The translations under genes were made by a program, and so were the position numbers. From Paenibacillus sp. JZ16 (GTDB lineage: Bacteria > Bacillota > Bacilli > Paenibacillales > Paenibacillaceae), in assembly GCF_015326965.1 (NCBI RefSeq), contig NZ_CP017659.1, positions 992,001-1,056,000 of the forward strand: DNA of 64,000 nucleotides, given 5' to 3'. The notes below the pieces were generated by a model. It made no database searches. It worked only from the letters and a program-made list of their open reading frames with translations, and had not been told where the DNA came from. Each line of letters begins with the position of its first letter. Position 1 is the first letter of the stretch. Below, one piece after another: positions 8,487 through 17,150 of the stretch.

Positions 8487-8936
8487 TTACCCGATTATTG
8501 GTTTGCAACAATGATCCGATTTAGCCATGGCTTCATTCATCAACCTGATTGAGCGCAGGACGGTTTCTTTCTCAAACTCAGTCATTGACGAAAAAATATC
8601 GTCAAAATAAGCATTCATCTGGTGATCAATCGTTGTAGCAACGTATTTTCCTTCAGCGGTTAAGGAAAGTGTATAAACTCGGCGATCGGTCGGATCTGGT
8701 GTCTTTTTAATTAGATTCATTTTGATTAACGCCTGTACCTGCCTGCTAAAAGTGGTAATATCCGTCCCCAATGTGTCTGCGATTTGTTGAATAGAAGGAT
8801 GATGTTGACGATCGACTTCGAATAAGATATGGCTTTGAACCGGCGTAATGTCGTTACCGCCTACGGTGCAGCAATTTTTGTTCAATAAGCCGAAGCGGCG
8901 TGTCATAATCTGAAATAGTTCACGTGTGCTTTCCAT
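8487..8936 (-). CDS. MarR-family regulator with two Cys-Cys pairs
   Basis: A 149-residue MarR winged-helix repressor: HTH around HPSIQQIADTLGTDITTFSRQVQALIKM, wing DPTDRRVYTLSLTAEG, and dimerisation helices at both ends. Unusual are NKNCC at about residues 20-23 in the first helix and DHCC near the C-terminus, which sit together in the dimerisation region of a MarR fold. With arsM downstream this suggests direct sensing of trivalent arsenicals rather than the usual ArsR/SmtB-type sensor. A perfect palindrome 39 bases upstream predicts autoregulation. Family sure; ligand inferred. Confidence 0.85.
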   Translation of the reverse strand: MESTRELFQIMTRRFGLLNKNCCTVGGNDITPVQSHILFEVDRQHHPSIQQIADTLGTDITTFSRQVQALIKMNLIKKTPDPTDRRVYTLSLTAEGKYVATTIDHQMNAYFDDIFSSMTEFEKETVLRSIRLMNEAMAKSDHCCKPIIG

Positions 8937-8974
8937 TTGTTCTCTTCACCTCTTACTTCAGTTATACACTTATT

Positions 8975-8991
8975 ATTTGCAAAACGCAAAT
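8975..8991. promoter_or_regulatory. Palindromic operator upstream of marR
   Basis: ATTTGC-AAAAC-GCAAAT, a perfect 6-bp inverted repeat with a 5-base centre. It lies in the 250-bp gap between marR (minus) and the ABC transporter (plus) and matches the site at 8452. Confidence 0.65.
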
Positions 8992-9080
8992 GTTATTTGT
9001 GTAATTATTTCCCTTCACTTTTTATTATCAGATCTGATTTTCCGCCGATCGAAGCCCTGGATATGGGAGCTCAGCATGCT

Positions 9081-9102
9081 GTCTCCGTCCTGAGACGGAG
9101 AC
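9081..9102. other. Perfect hairpin in the ABC transporter leader
   Basis: GTCTCCGTC-CTGA-GACGGAGAC, nine perfect base pairs with a tetraloop, about 85 bases upstream of the ATPase gene. No T-run follows, so it is not a standard terminator. It may affect leader folding or be the relic of another element. Confidence 0.4.
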
Positions 9103-9186
9103 GAAAACCATTCTGCCGCCCGTCACTCCTTAGCAGAGCTATGCGATATCTTTAAACCAAAGTACGAACAGAAAGGGGCAAGAAGG

Positions 9187-10140
9187 ATGAAGCTGATTTA
9201 TCAATTAGAGCATGTGAATAAAACATACAAAAAAGGAAAGGTTGTTGCCAATCATGACATAAGCTTTGATGTGCAAGAAGGTGAAATTCTCGGTTTGCTC
9301 GGTCCGAATGGAGCAGGCAAATCCACGCTAATCAAGCAGATGGTAGGACACCTTGCTCCCACCTCAGGTACAGTACGCTATAAAGGAACCAGCGTGAAGA
9401 CCCAAACCAAGCAAGTTGCCCAGGAGGTAGCCTACTACTCGCAAGAGCCTCACGCCCTGACCAGTTTAAAAACGTGGGAAGCTTTGTATTTTACGGGAAG
9501 ATTGCGGGGGTTGACGAAAGAGTCCGCCGTAAAGCAAACAGAGGAATTGTTGGAACGCTTTGGAATGCAGGACCTTCGTCATAAGCTGCTGAAGAACGTT
9601 TCCGGTGGACAGAAGCGTTTAATCGGAATAGGAACTTGCTTGATCGGCTTTTCCCCCGTCATGATCCTGGATGAACCGACCAACGAGCTGGACCCGAAAA
9701 AGAGAAGACTCGTATGGGATCTGATTCAAGAACGGAATCGGCAAGGAGTAACCGTAATCTTGGTGACACACAACGTGCTGGAGGCCGAACAGGTCGTGGA
9801 CAGAGTAGCTGTCGTAAATCACGGCAAGCTGCTCGCCATCGATCATGTCAGCGTATTAAAACAAAGGGTCGATCAGCGGATGAAGCTGGAAATTACGACT
9901 TCCTTTGGTGAAAGCGATCATGTATGCCGAAGCTTAATCGCGCTGGGACAGTGGACCAAAACGGGAGAAAACCGTATCCGGGCACTGATCGAGAAGCAAG
10001 ACGCCAGCTACGCGATTGACTTCATAACCAAGCAGCATTTACCGATTGAAGAATATTCCTTAGTCCCGCCGAATCTTGAAGATGTCTATTTTCATATCGA
10101 TGACGAACAGGATAATCCTGACAAAACGGAGGTGATCTAA
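9187..10140 (+). CDS. ABC transporter ATP-binding protein
   Basis: A 317-residue ABC ATPase of the ABC-2 exporter type. Seen are Walker A GPNGAGKST (about 38-46), Q-loop YYSQEP, signature VSGGQKR, Walker B VMILDEPTNELD and switch His VTHN. The C-terminal 90 residues form an accessory region typical of drug or polysaccharide exporter ATPases. AGAAGG precedes the ATG. The permease starts two bases after the stop, so the two form one complex. It is divergent from marR, but no sequence evidence links its substrate to arsenic. Confidence 0.88.
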   Translation: MKLIYQLEHVNKTYKKGKVVANHDISFDVQEGEILGLLGPNGAGKSTLIKQMVGHLAPTSGTVRYKGTSVKTQTKQVAQEVAYYSQEPHALTSLKTWEALYFTGRLRGLTKESAVKQTEELLERFGMQDLRHKLLKNVSGGQKRLIGIGTCLIGFSPVMILDEPTNELDPKKRRLVWDLIQERNRQGVTVILVTHNVLEAEQVVDRVAVVNHGKLLAIDHVSVLKQRVDQRMKLEITTSFGESDHVCRSLIALGQWTKTGENRIRALIEKQDASYAIDFITKQHLPIEEYSLVPPNLEDVYFHIDDEQDNPDKTEVI

Positions 10141-10142
10141 AC

Positions 10143-10976
10143 ATGGAAAATACTCAACCATCTATGCAAAGCAAAGACTTGCAACTGCAAGAAGCGGTCT
10201 TTCTTCAAGAGCACGAGCAGCAGAGCGTAATCCATCGCAGAATAACAGAATGGCTGATCCTGGCCCGCATTCAATTCACGATCATCCGCGAGGCATGGGT
10301 TTGGATTTTCATCATGGCATGCATGTTTCCATTAACGACGCTGCTGTTTCTCAAATTCTTTACGGTCGACCCAACGCCGGCTGTCATGACCCGTATTATT
10401 ACGGGGAATATGCTCTTCGGCTTAATTGTCATGGGACTCAATTCCATGGCTCAGGAGATATCTTATCAGAAGCACCAAGGGCACTTCACGTACTATTCGT
10501 CCCTGCCGATTGCGAAGGTAAACTTCATCTTTGCCAATCTGCTGCGCGGTTTGATCATGAGCGCCCCCTCTTTTATCATCTTGGCGATGATAGGTCAGCT
10601 GGCTTACGGCATTCAATTCCACTACAGCTGGGGACTTGTCCCTGTATTGCTGCTTACCGTCTTTAGCGTGGTTGGCGCAGGTGTGCTGATCGGCTTCTGG
10701 TCACCTAGCCACCAATTGACGAACATGCTGGTCCAGGCGCTGATGATGTTCATCTCGTTTTTGACGCCAGTCATGGTGGATATGGATCAATTGCCTGCGA
10801 TCCTGCAGTGGTTCTCTTATCTCTTCCCAACCACTTACGCCGCCGAGGCTATGCGGGAGGTGCTGATTTCGGGCTGGTCCGGGTCTGTCGCCTGGAACAC
10901 GCTTGTACTCTTGCTCTTTTCGCTGATTTCCATCATATTGATCTTAAAAAAGGTAGATTGGCGTGTTGAGAAGTAG
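10143..10976 (+). CDS. ABC-2 type permease
   Basis: A 277-residue membrane protein with a soluble N-terminus of about 45 residues and six predicted transmembrane segments (starting WVWIFIMACMFPLTTLLFL). The ABC-2 signature region before the last helix is clear (FSYLFPTTYAAEAMREVLI). GGAGGTGATC overlaps the ATPase stop region and drives translation. It pairs with the upstream ATPase as a two-gene exporter. A weak hairpin at about 11010-11026 may terminate the operon. Substrate unknown. Confidence 0.85.
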   Translation: MENTQPSMQSKDLQLQEAVFLQEHEQQSVIHRRITEWLILARIQFTIIREAWVWIFIMACMFPLTTLLFLKFFTVDPTPAVMTRIITGNMLFGLIVMGLNSMAQEISYQKHQGHFTYYSSLPIAKVNFIFANLLRGLIMSAPSFIILAMIGQLAYGIQFHYSWGLVPVLLLTVFSVVGAGVLIGFWSPSHQLTNMLVQALMMFISFLTPVMVDMDQLPAILQWFSYLFPTTYAAEAMREVLISGWSGSVAWNTLVLLLFSLISIILILKKVDWRVEK

Positions 10977-11268
10977 GGATATGTTCTGCCCTGTCCTTCG
11001 ATTAGTCGATGGAAGAGTGCTCTTTCCCTCCTTCTATACTTATTAGGCCCAGTATTCTCCCACATGTTTAATCCTCCCATTGATCAAGCGGCTCGCGGCT
11101 TTTACCTGTGAGTCGGTGTTATGCATAAAACAATTATCAATTGGATTATACATTTTATTCATCTGATGCCATCCCTATAATGATGTCTAAAGGCAATTAT
11201 AAACGGGATAGTCAGCTTGAGTATCTCGCGCATGAAAATGACCATATTGCTAATTGGAGGATTTTTAT

Positions 11269-11985
11269 ATGTGGAAAGAAACGGAGTTTAAAAAAGCTGT
11301 TGATTTTTTCGTTCGAGGTGAATATACCTGTAGTCGCCAACCTGCATCCCAAGTATATGATTACGATTCTATAAAACATCTTGCTTTTGGTGCACATGTT
11401 GATGGCAGAACGGACGAGTTTGTCGTATATAATTCTAATTTTGCACACGTTATGGATACCGTAAATAAACTAGATGTAAAAAAAGACTATTGGCTTACCG
11501 TGTTTTCAGATGAAGAACATCGTATTTATGAGGCAGAGGGATATAACATCAAAAGTTCAGAGTTTCTTATGATTTTATATCTGGATAACTGGTCTCTTGA
11601 ACCAGATAACAAGATCATCAAGTGTGTCAAAACGGAGGCAGAAGCTCGACGTATCAATCATTATTTCAATAAGGCTGTTATCGATATCAATAAATTCAAT
11701 GATCCAAATCTGCATTTTTACGTTGCTGAGGAAAACGGGTATCCTGCATCTTTTGGAAGCTATGCACTGCTAGATAAAACCGCATTTTTGAATAATGTCT
11801 TTACACCAAAAGAACATAGAGGTAAAGGATTAGCGAAAACACTTTGCCGAAAAATGCTTTGTGATGCCCAGCAGGAAGGCGCTGTCCAGAGCGTTCTTGT
11901 TGCTAGTCAAATGGGACATCCTTTATATCTAAAAATGGGTTATCGAGATGTATCAAAAATGTGGGTGTTTACAAAGCAAGCCTAA
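11269..11985 (+). CDS. GNAT-family N-acetyltransferase
   Basis: A 238-residue protein with a C-terminal GNAT fold. The acetyl-CoA loop is HRGKGLAKTLCRKML and a late strand is YLKMGYRDVSKMWVF. The N-terminal 110 residues form an extra domain. The start is the ATG at 11269, eight bases after GGAGG; an upstream TTG in frame overlaps that site and is rejected. TATAAT at 11176-11181 is a plausible -10. Apart from the possible hairpin at 11010 the gap from 10977 contains nothing recognisable. Acceptor substrate unknown. Confidence 0.82.
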   Translation: MWKETEFKKAVDFFVRGEYTCSRQPASQVYDYDSIKHLAFGAHVDGRTDEFVVYNSNFAHVMDTVNKLDVKKDYWLTVFSDEEHRIYEAEGYNIKSSEFLMILYLDNWSLEPDNKIIKCVKTEAEARRINHYFNKAVIDINKFNDPNLHFYVAEENGYPASFGSYALLDKTAFLNNVFTPKEHRGKGLAKTLCRKMLCDAQQEGAVQSVLVASQMGHPLYLKMGYRDVSKMWVFTKQA

Positions 11986-11999
11986 GGGCAAAGGATGAA

Positions 12000-12311
12000 T
12001 CAAAATGAAAAGATGATGGCAAGGATAAAAACAACGATGATGGCAATGGATAGAACCGCAATTCGGATGCCGATCCGGACCAGCCAAAACTTTTGCGCAA
12101 TCCGTTCATTGATCGACTCCATATAATAAGCTCCACCTGCAAGGAGAAAGAACAGCAAATTAAAAATGTAATCTCCAGCCGTTTTTGGCTCGGAGGTGTA
12201 AGCTTGGAATCCGATGGTATTTCTCATGCTTTCATCCCTAGCGAAAACCGCCATGATGGCAGCCATGATGATGTGTAATACCAAAAAACAAATGATAATC
12301 GTCCCGACCAT
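12000..12311 (-). CDS. Small membrane protein of unknown function
   Basis: A 103-residue protein with three hydrophobic segments (IIICFLVLHIIMAAIMAVFA, YIFNLLFFLLAGGAYYM, IAVLSIAIIVVFILAIIFSF). AGGGGGC lies seven bases before the ATG. Its stop is 15 bases from the end of the convergent GNAT gene. No known family is recognised. Confidence 0.6.
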   Translation of the reverse strand: MVGTIIICFLVLHIIMAAIMAVFARDESMRNTIGFQAYTSEPKTAGDYIFNLLFFLLAGGAYYMESINERIAQKFWLVRIGIRIAVLSIAIIVVFILAIIFSF

Positions 12312-12537
12312 CGATATGCCCCCTATAATGAAAAGAATCGATTTTCAGTAGAAATTTCCTTTTTAAATATAGAGGAAGAGCAGCTGCCAGGGCAAGCTGC
12401 TCTCATCGATGTCGAGACACAGTCGAATTCCCAACGGACAACGAAATTCTCCTGGTACGTCAATAACGGCAGCCGATCCGGCTACCGTCATAGACTTTTC
12501 TACTTCCAGAATAATGACGCCGTCATTTTCTGTAATC
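12312..12537. other. Gene-free gap with a short orphan frame
   Basis: Nothing annotated fits here. A hairpin (GAGCAGCT...AGCTGCTC, 12378-12402) has no T-run. On the minus strand a stop-free frame runs from the end of the DoxX gene to 12361 and reads like protein (YKITENDGVIILEVEKSMTV) but lacks a start with a ribosome binding site. It may be the tail of a lost gene. Confidence 0.3.
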
Positions 12538-12960
12538 TTATAAGCGGCTCTTCGATGGCCGCAGCGCCCACGAAAAGATGTTTAACGCAGCGTATGAAAG
12601 CGGGAGGATCAGATTAAACCCGTAGTCACCGTAATCGTTAGCAAATGCATGGGATAATGCCGCACCCGTCATTAAAAAGAAGATACCAGCGTGAACCCAT
12701 TCTTTAAGTCGAGGTAAACCTGGCACGACGAGAGCGATGGCTCCAAGCACTTTCCAAATCCCGAGAATGGTTAGGACGTATAATGGGTAGCCCAGATTCG
12801 TCACCAACTCGAGGTTTCCTCCAAATTGCATCAGTTGTCCGATACCACTTAACATAATAGCTGCCGCAAGCAGCAATGTGACTGTCCAATAAGTTACCTT
12901 TTTTCCGACAGGACGGGCATTTACTTTCATAGTTGTTTCCACACTGGTCATTTTATTCAT
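12538..12960 (-). CDS. DoxX-like membrane protein
   Basis: A 140-residue protein with four hydrophobic segments resembling the DoxX-like family (LGIWKVLGAIALVVPGLPRLKEW and AGIFFLMTGAALSHAFA are the recognisable core). The start is set at the ATG at 12960, after GAGGTGG; it overlaps the previous gene's stop by eight bases (ATGAATAA), showing translational coupling. Members are small integral membrane proteins, some tied to redox or quinone functions; nothing here fixes the role. Confidence 0.75.
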   Translation of the reverse strand: MNKMTSVETTMKVNARPVGKKVTYWTVTLLLAAAIMLSGIGQLMQFGGNLELVTNLGYPLYVLTILGIWKVLGAIALVVPGLPRLKEWVHAGIFFLMTGAALSHAFANDYGDYGFNLILPLSYAALNIFSWALRPSKSRL

Positions 12961-13441
12961 GGGTTCCCACCTCATCAGTATAATTTTTCTTAATTACAAA
13001 GAACGAGCCCCGAATGGTTCCGGCTAATTTTGACTTCTGCCTAGCAAACTTAAACTTCCCTTCTAATTCTTCTGGTACCTCCATCCCCTCCGAAAGTTTA
13101 AAACCAACGGCTCGCTTCTTAGGGTCATCAACCGTATACATGACATTGAGTCCAAGACCATTCTCATAAAAGACATAGGCAAATTGGATGTTATCCACTT
13201 GAAAACGCGACGTTTCTAAAGGTTTAGCCGCAAACTCAATATGTCGTTCTTCTTTCAATATTCGATTCACATATTCAAGGGTCTCCTGGCTCTCGCTGGC
13301 GGGTACAACCGTAAATTCATGCTTATACTTGTTCATAAAGTAACGGGCTTCATTCGCTCGTAAACCAGCAAGCGCTTCTGCTACGGGTGAAGATTCTAAA
13401 CCAACGGTAGATACATTTTTAAAATCAATGATATTGGACAT
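12953..13441 (-). CDS. Unrecognised soluble protein coupled to the DoxX-like gene
   Basis: A 162-residue soluble protein starting at an ATG preceded by AGGAGGGATAACA. It has the features ARYFMNKYKHEF, QFAYVFYENGLGLNVMYTVDD and a basic C-terminal strand KLAGTIRGSFFVIKK. I cannot assign a family. It is the first gene of a two-gene operon with the DoxX-like protein, overlapping it by eight bases, so the two probably act together. The decayed effector-binding gene lies directly upstream. Confidence 0.65.
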   Translation of the reverse strand: MSNIIDFKNVSTVGLESSPVAEALAGLRANEARYFMNKYKHEFTVVPASESQETLEYVNRILKEERHIEFAAKPLETSRFQVDNIQFAYVFYENGLGLNVMYTVDDPKKRAVGFKLSEGMEVPEELEGKFKFARQKSKLAGTIRGSFFVIKKNYTDEVGTHE

Positions 13442-13527
13442 TGTTATCCCTCCTGAATGTTTTGTGAGCTATAATTCTATGATGCTACTCCGTGCAAAAC
13501 ATGCTTCGAAAGCATCCGCTAATCTCT

Positions 13528-13783
13528 TTATTTCCTGACAACGGGAATCCACATTTCACCAAAAACTAGGTCGTCTCGCTGACCCATCTCAACCGTTGCA
13601 TTTGGCCCGCTAAACATAGGCGAAATTCTTGGCTACCGGCAATACTTGACCAAAGGCAACACCAGCAAGCATATTCCTCAACTCATCAGCCGTCTTCCCT
13701 TCCCCTTTTACTACGAGGTATTCCCCTTTAGGAAACTGAATACCTCGGGTTGCTTCGGGCACCGATTTCTCTGTCGTCTTCTT
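13528..13783 (-). pseudogene. Remnant of a GyrI-like effector-binding domain
   Basis: The minus strand encodes IQFPKGEYLVVKGEGKTADE followed by a frame break near 13615 and then GPNATVEMGQRDDLVFGEMW and IPVVRK with a stop at 13528-13530. This matches the C-terminal half of the AraC-type/GyrI-like small-molecule-binding domain. No ribosome binding site or N-terminal half is found; an LFDMIKEYDKPIK fragment at about 13805-13850 may be an older piece. The gene is inactivated by both truncation and frameshift. The rest of 13442-13976 shows only a terminator. Confidence 0.65.
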
Positions 13784-13936
13784 AAATTTTCTTTTTACTT
13801 GATGGGTTTATCATATTCTTTAATCATGTCAAAAAGTGATACTGTTTAGGGAGCGATGAAAATATCATAAATAGGCCGCCGATTTATTGCTGTCGGCAGC
13901 CTTCTTCAGATGATATAGATCTAAAGTTTCTAAAAC

Positions 13937-13961
13937 AAAAAAATCCGCGAATTCCGCGGAT
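13937..13961 (-). terminator. Intrinsic terminator of codBA
   Basis: The minus strand has ATCCGCG-GAATT-CGCGGAT followed by TTTTTTTG, 16 bases past the codA stop. Confidence 0.88.
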
Positions 13962-13976
13962 TTAATGCATAATAGA

Positions 13977-15245
13977 CTATTTATTGAAAGTGACCTGCTC
14001 TGAACCGCCCTCAAAAACGATCGACGTGTCCCGCGGCTTCGTTTCGGCGATTTTGCGGCCGCCTCTGAACGAATAAAGCACTGCGGCTTGTTTGCGAATG
14101 GCCTCATATTCGTTCTCTGCTTCAAGAACGATGAAGTTGGCAGGCTTGCCTTCTTCAATACCGTACACATCCTCGATATGCAGCGTTCTTGCACTGTTTT
14201 TCGTAATGAGATCAATCGAGTTCACGATCTGATCGTAACCGAGCAACTGCGAAGCATGGATGCCCATGTGCAGCACTTGAAGCATGTTGCCCGTGCCTAG
14301 CGGATACCATGGATCAAAGATGTCATCGTGACCGAAGCACACATTAAGACCGGCTTCCTGCAGCTCTTTGACGCGAGTCAGCCCTCTTCTTTTCGGATAC
14401 GTGTCGAAGCGTCCCTGCAGGTGGATGTTGACCAAAGGGTTGGAGACGAAATTGAGGTCCGCCATCTTCAGCAATCTGAACAATTTGTACGTATATGCAT
14501 CATTGTATGAACCCATCGCCGTCGTGTGGCTTGCCGTCGTGCGGGAGCCCAGCCCGCGTTCGTATGCTTCTTTGGCGACGACTTCCACGAAACGGGATTG
14601 CTCGTCGTCGATTTCATCGCAATGGATATCGATGAGACGGTCGTATTTTTCGGCGAGGTCAAACGCAACCTTCAGCGAATCGACGCCATACTCCCTCGTG
14701 AATTCGAAGTGAGGAATACCGCCGACCACGTCAACACCCATTTTCAGCGACTCTTCCAGCAATTCCGCACCGTTCGGGTAGGAGTGAATGCCTTCCTGTG
14801 GAAATGCTACAAGCTGGATGTCGATGTACGGTGCCATTTCTTCTTTCACTTCCAGCATCGCTTTAACTGCGGTCAAGCTTGGATCGGTGACGTCCACATG
14901 CGTGCGCACATGCTGGATGCCCTGCGCCATCTGCCACTTCAGTGCAGTTTTAGAGCGCGTTTTGACGTCTTCATGCGTCAGGAACGCCTTGCGTTCGGAC
15001 CAACGCTGGATGCCTTCGAACAACGTTCCGCTCAAATTCCACTCCGGCTCGCCCGCCGTTAATGTTGTGTCCAGGTGAATGTGAGGTTCAATGAACGGTG
15101 GCAGGACCAGCGAGCCCCCCACATCAATGACTTCCTCATTCGCAGTTGTTTCCAGAGACTGCGTGATTTGCCCAAACTTCCCGTCTTTCACGACGATATT
15201 CCATAAACCTTCTTTACCCCGCAATTTTGCGTTCTGTATAATCAT
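13977..15245 (-). CDS. codA: Cytosine deaminase
   Basis: A 422-residue amidohydrolase that deaminates cytosine to uracil and ammonia in the cytosol for pyrimidine salvage (E. coli CodA is 427). Metal and catalytic motifs are P-H55-I-H57-LD, the His of [10 protein letters not shown], the [11 protein letters not shown]is and the Asp of [15 protein letters not shown], as in CodA. The start chosen is the ATG at 15245 with GGGGA seven bases upstream; a second ATG six codons earlier has no good site. Either start overlaps the codB end by 32-50 bases, so the two are translationally coupled. Confidence 0.93.
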   Translation of the reverse strand: MIIQNAKLRGKEGLWNIVVKDGKFGQITQSLETTANEEVIDVGGSLVLPPFIEPHIHLDTTLTAGEPEWNLSGTLFEGIQRWSERKAFLTHEDVKTRSKTALKWQMAQGIQHVRTHVDVTDPSLTAVKAMLEVKEEMAPYIDIQLVAFPQEGIHSYPNGAELLEESLKMGVDVVGGIPHFEFTREYGVDSLKVAFDLAEKYDRLIDIHCDEIDDEQSRFVEVVAKEAYERGLGSRTTASHTTAMGSYNDAYTYKLFRLLKMADLNFVSNPLVNIHLQGRFDTYPKRRGLTRVKELQEAGLNVCFGHDDIFDPWYPLGTGNMLQVLHMGIHASQLLGYDQIVNSIDLITKNSARTLHIEDVYGIEEGKPANFIVLEAENEYEAIRKQAAVLYSFRGGRKIAETKPRDTSIVFEGGSEQVTFNK

Positions 15246-16491
15246 TTGATTTCCCCATTTCATTGGATTCTTTGGCAGGAACGATCAGCATTAACACGAT
15301 GTAGGCCACTGCCGTACCGATCAGTGCGTTCAATGGCGTTATTCCCGGAGCCAGCTGGGCAAAAGCAACGCCGATAGCCCAAGCCGCCATCGCTATCCAG
15401 TTTACCTTCTTGAAAGTCATGTCGGCAAACGGTTTATAGTTTCTGCGCTTCACAAAGAAGTAGTCCGCGATGATGATGGCTCCGATGGACGGGATCGCCG
15501 CACCCAGCACATTCAGGAAACCAACGAAATTGTTGTACATCCACATGGCCAATACGGTACCCACGATGCCGTTTACGATGACGAAGAATTTCTTTGAAAT
15601 TTTAGTAATGTTGGCAAAGCCCAGTCCTGAAGCATAAAGCGCATTATCGTTGGTCGTCCAAATGTTCAGCCCGAGTACGATGATCGCGGGAATCATCAAC
15701 CCTTGCAGGAACATGACCTCCGAGATATCTGCCAGGTTGTACGCCATTGCGCCGACTGCGCCGAACAGGAACATGAGCGAGTTTCCAAGAAAGAAGGCAA
15801 GGACCGTCGCGGTCACCGCCTGCCGGGACGACTGGGAGAACCGTGCAAAATCCGGCGTCAAGGTCCCGCCGCTAATGAATGAGCCGATACAAATGGTCAG
15901 TGCTGCTGCCGCTGTGAGGCTCTGTTCCGGCGTGTAATCGAGTAAGCCTTGAAGGCCGCCAAGCGAGCCTGCGCCTTCGAACATGGAATAACTGCCGAGA
16001 ATGGCAATGGCCGGAACCGCAATATAACTCAGAATGACAAGCGACTTCATGCCGTAGATGGCTGATGCCGTCATGGCGAGACCAAACAAGAAGATCAACA
16101 GGTAAACGTTCCAACCCATCGCTTTGGCGACGGGTATCGCGAACATGGCTACTCCGACGCCGAACCATCCGACCTGCGTGAAGCCAAGAAGGAACGATGG
16201 CAGGTACGACCCTTTCTCACCGAACGCATATTTTGCCAGCAAATGCGTGGAGAGGCCTGTTTTGGCAGCGATATGCGCCAGCGCTCCTGTATAGATGCCG
16301 AGTGCCAAATTGCCCGCGAGCACGATTCCAATGAACTCCATGAACGTTAAGCCGACTCCGAGCGTCCCCCCTGCCAGCATGCTTGCCGAAAAGAATGTGA
16401 ACCCTAACATGACGGATAACGTCTTCCAAAAATGGTTTCTCTGCGTGTTCGGCACCGCTTGCCACGAAAACTCTTGATCTTGTTTGCTCAT
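15214..16491 (-). CDS. codB: Cytosine permease
   Basis: A 425-residue NCS1-family transporter with about 12 transmembrane segments, close to CodB (E. coli 419). Recognisable parts are the N-terminal [20 protein letters not shown], the [16 protein letters not shown] helix, and [20 protein letters not shown]. It imports cytosine with a cation for CodA, encoded just downstream. It is first in the two-gene operon and is preceded by a 220-base leader with a PyrR-type attenuator. AGGTATTCTG precedes the ATG. Confidence 0.93.
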   Translation of the reverse strand: MSKQDQEFSWQAVPNTQRNHFWKTLSVMLGFTFFSASMLAGGTLGVGLTFMEFIGIVLAGNLALGIYTGALAHIAAKTGLSTHLLAKYAFGEKGSYLPSFLLGFTQVGWFGVGVAMFAIPVAKAMGWNVYLLIFLFGLAMTASAIYGMKSLVILSYIAVPAIAILGSYSMFEGAGSLGGLQGLLDYTPEQSLTAAAALTICIGSFISGGTLTPDFARFSQSSRQAVTATVLAFFLGNSLMFLFGAVGAMAYNLADISEVMFLQGLMIPAIIVLGLNIWTTNDNALYASGLGFANITKISKKFFVIVNGIVGTVLAMWMYNNFVGFLNVLGAAIPSIGAIIIADYFFVKRRNYKPFADMTFKKVNWIAMAAWAIGVAFAQLAPGITPLNALIGTAVAYIVLMLIVPAKESNEMGKSNDYTERKIAG

Positions 16492-16534
16492 CAGAATACC
16501 TCCAGGTTAAAGTGTTCTGATACCAAAGAAGCAG

Positions 16535-16579
16535 AAAAAAGAGGCTACTCGTCAAGTCTTAACTGACAAGTAGCCTCTT
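16535..16579 (-). terminator. Attenuator terminator in the codBA leader
   Basis: Arms 16539-16554 and 16564-16579 pair with one mismatch (AAGAGGCTACTTGTCA against TGACGAGTAGCCTCTT on the minus strand) and are followed by TTTTTTC. It ends 44 bases before the codB start, so it must be regulated for codBA to be expressed. Confidence 0.9.
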
Positions 16580-16585
16580 CTTCAC

Positions 16586-16692
16586 ATCATAACCCGCGCG
16601 AAGACGCAGAGCATCCCTTGACGGAATACACACTGATCCTCGCGTGATTATAAAAAATCCGCTGCCCTTGCCAGCCTCTCTGGACTGAATTA
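16586..16692 (-). promoter_or_regulatory. PyrR-binding RNA leader
   Basis: The minus-strand RNA contains CAGTCCAGAGAGGCTGG at 16672-16688, the conserved PyrR binding loop (AGUCCAGAGAGGCU). A long stem follows at about 16590-16653 (ATAATC plus CGCGAGG pairing with CTTCGCG plus GGTTAT), enclosing a small hairpin with loop GTCAA. This is the layout of the pyr operon leaders: UMP/UTP-loaded PyrR stabilises the anti-antiterminator and lets the 16535 terminator form. It predicts that pyrimidine surplus shuts off cytosine salvage. Confidence 0.88.
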
Positions 16693-16718
16693 AAGGTACC
16701 AGTATTCAATTACATTCT

Positions 16719-16747
16719 ATTATTTTGGAAAAACCTACAGATGTCAA
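16719..16747 (-). promoter_or_regulatory. codBA promoter
   Basis: -35 TTGACA (16742-16747), a 17-base spacer and -10 AATAAT (16719-16724) on the minus strand. Transcription would begin near 16711, just before the PyrR loop. Confidence 0.8.
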
Positions 16748-16759
16748 TGTTATAATTAT

Positions 16760-17030
16760 CCAATGGTTAAAATCCGACAGCTCTCCCCAGACTATAAATT
16801 CAGTTTTTCTATCTGGTATATAGGAGTATTTAATAGCTGCTATATGAAGTCGCTAATTTACGCGTATAATAGTTCATTTACAGTCGAAAAAATAGTTTAG
16901 CATACCAATTCATCAACTTAAATAAATCATATATTCCATAAAGGGGCGTCCGTTGCTTAATAAGTTGTAAAGGCACCTGACAGTAGTTAATCTTTTAATC
17001 AGTGCAGTGAAGAATTTATATACTTCATAC
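16760..17030. other. Gene-free AT-rich stretch
   Basis: Between the codBA promoter and the next operon's terminator I see no open frame, RNA gene or repeat that can be supported. Confidence 0.6.
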
Positions 17031-17031
17031 C

Positions 17032-17054
17032 AAAAAAGCCGCATAGGATGCGGC
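17032..17054 (-). terminator. Intrinsic terminator of the GH130 operon
   Basis: The minus strand reads GCCGCAT-CCT-ATGCGGC and then TTTTTTGG, a perfect 7-bp stem, about 100 bases past the SGNH gene. It is related to the dispersed family but has a fully complementary stem. Confidence 0.85.
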
Positions 17055-17150
17055 TTTAAGGTCTTCAAGTTCTTTTCGTCCAATCAAAACAAAGTCCAAA
17101 AATGATCCGCCATGATTCCCATTGGTAATCCCAAATTTTATAGAAACCCG

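Noticed and set aside
8937..9155. 72-codon plus-strand frame between marR and the ABC genes
   Set aside because: It runs through the operator and hairpin, has no ribosome binding site and no family likeness.
14368..15078. Long plus-strand frames opposite codA
   Set aside because: They are antisense to a clear cytosine deaminase and have no ribosome binding site or family match.
16586..16660. Possible orphan riboswitch aptamer before codB
   Set aside because: The upstream CAGTCCAGAGAGGCTGG loop and overall layout identify it as a PyrR-dependent attenuator; purine and TPP signatures are absent.
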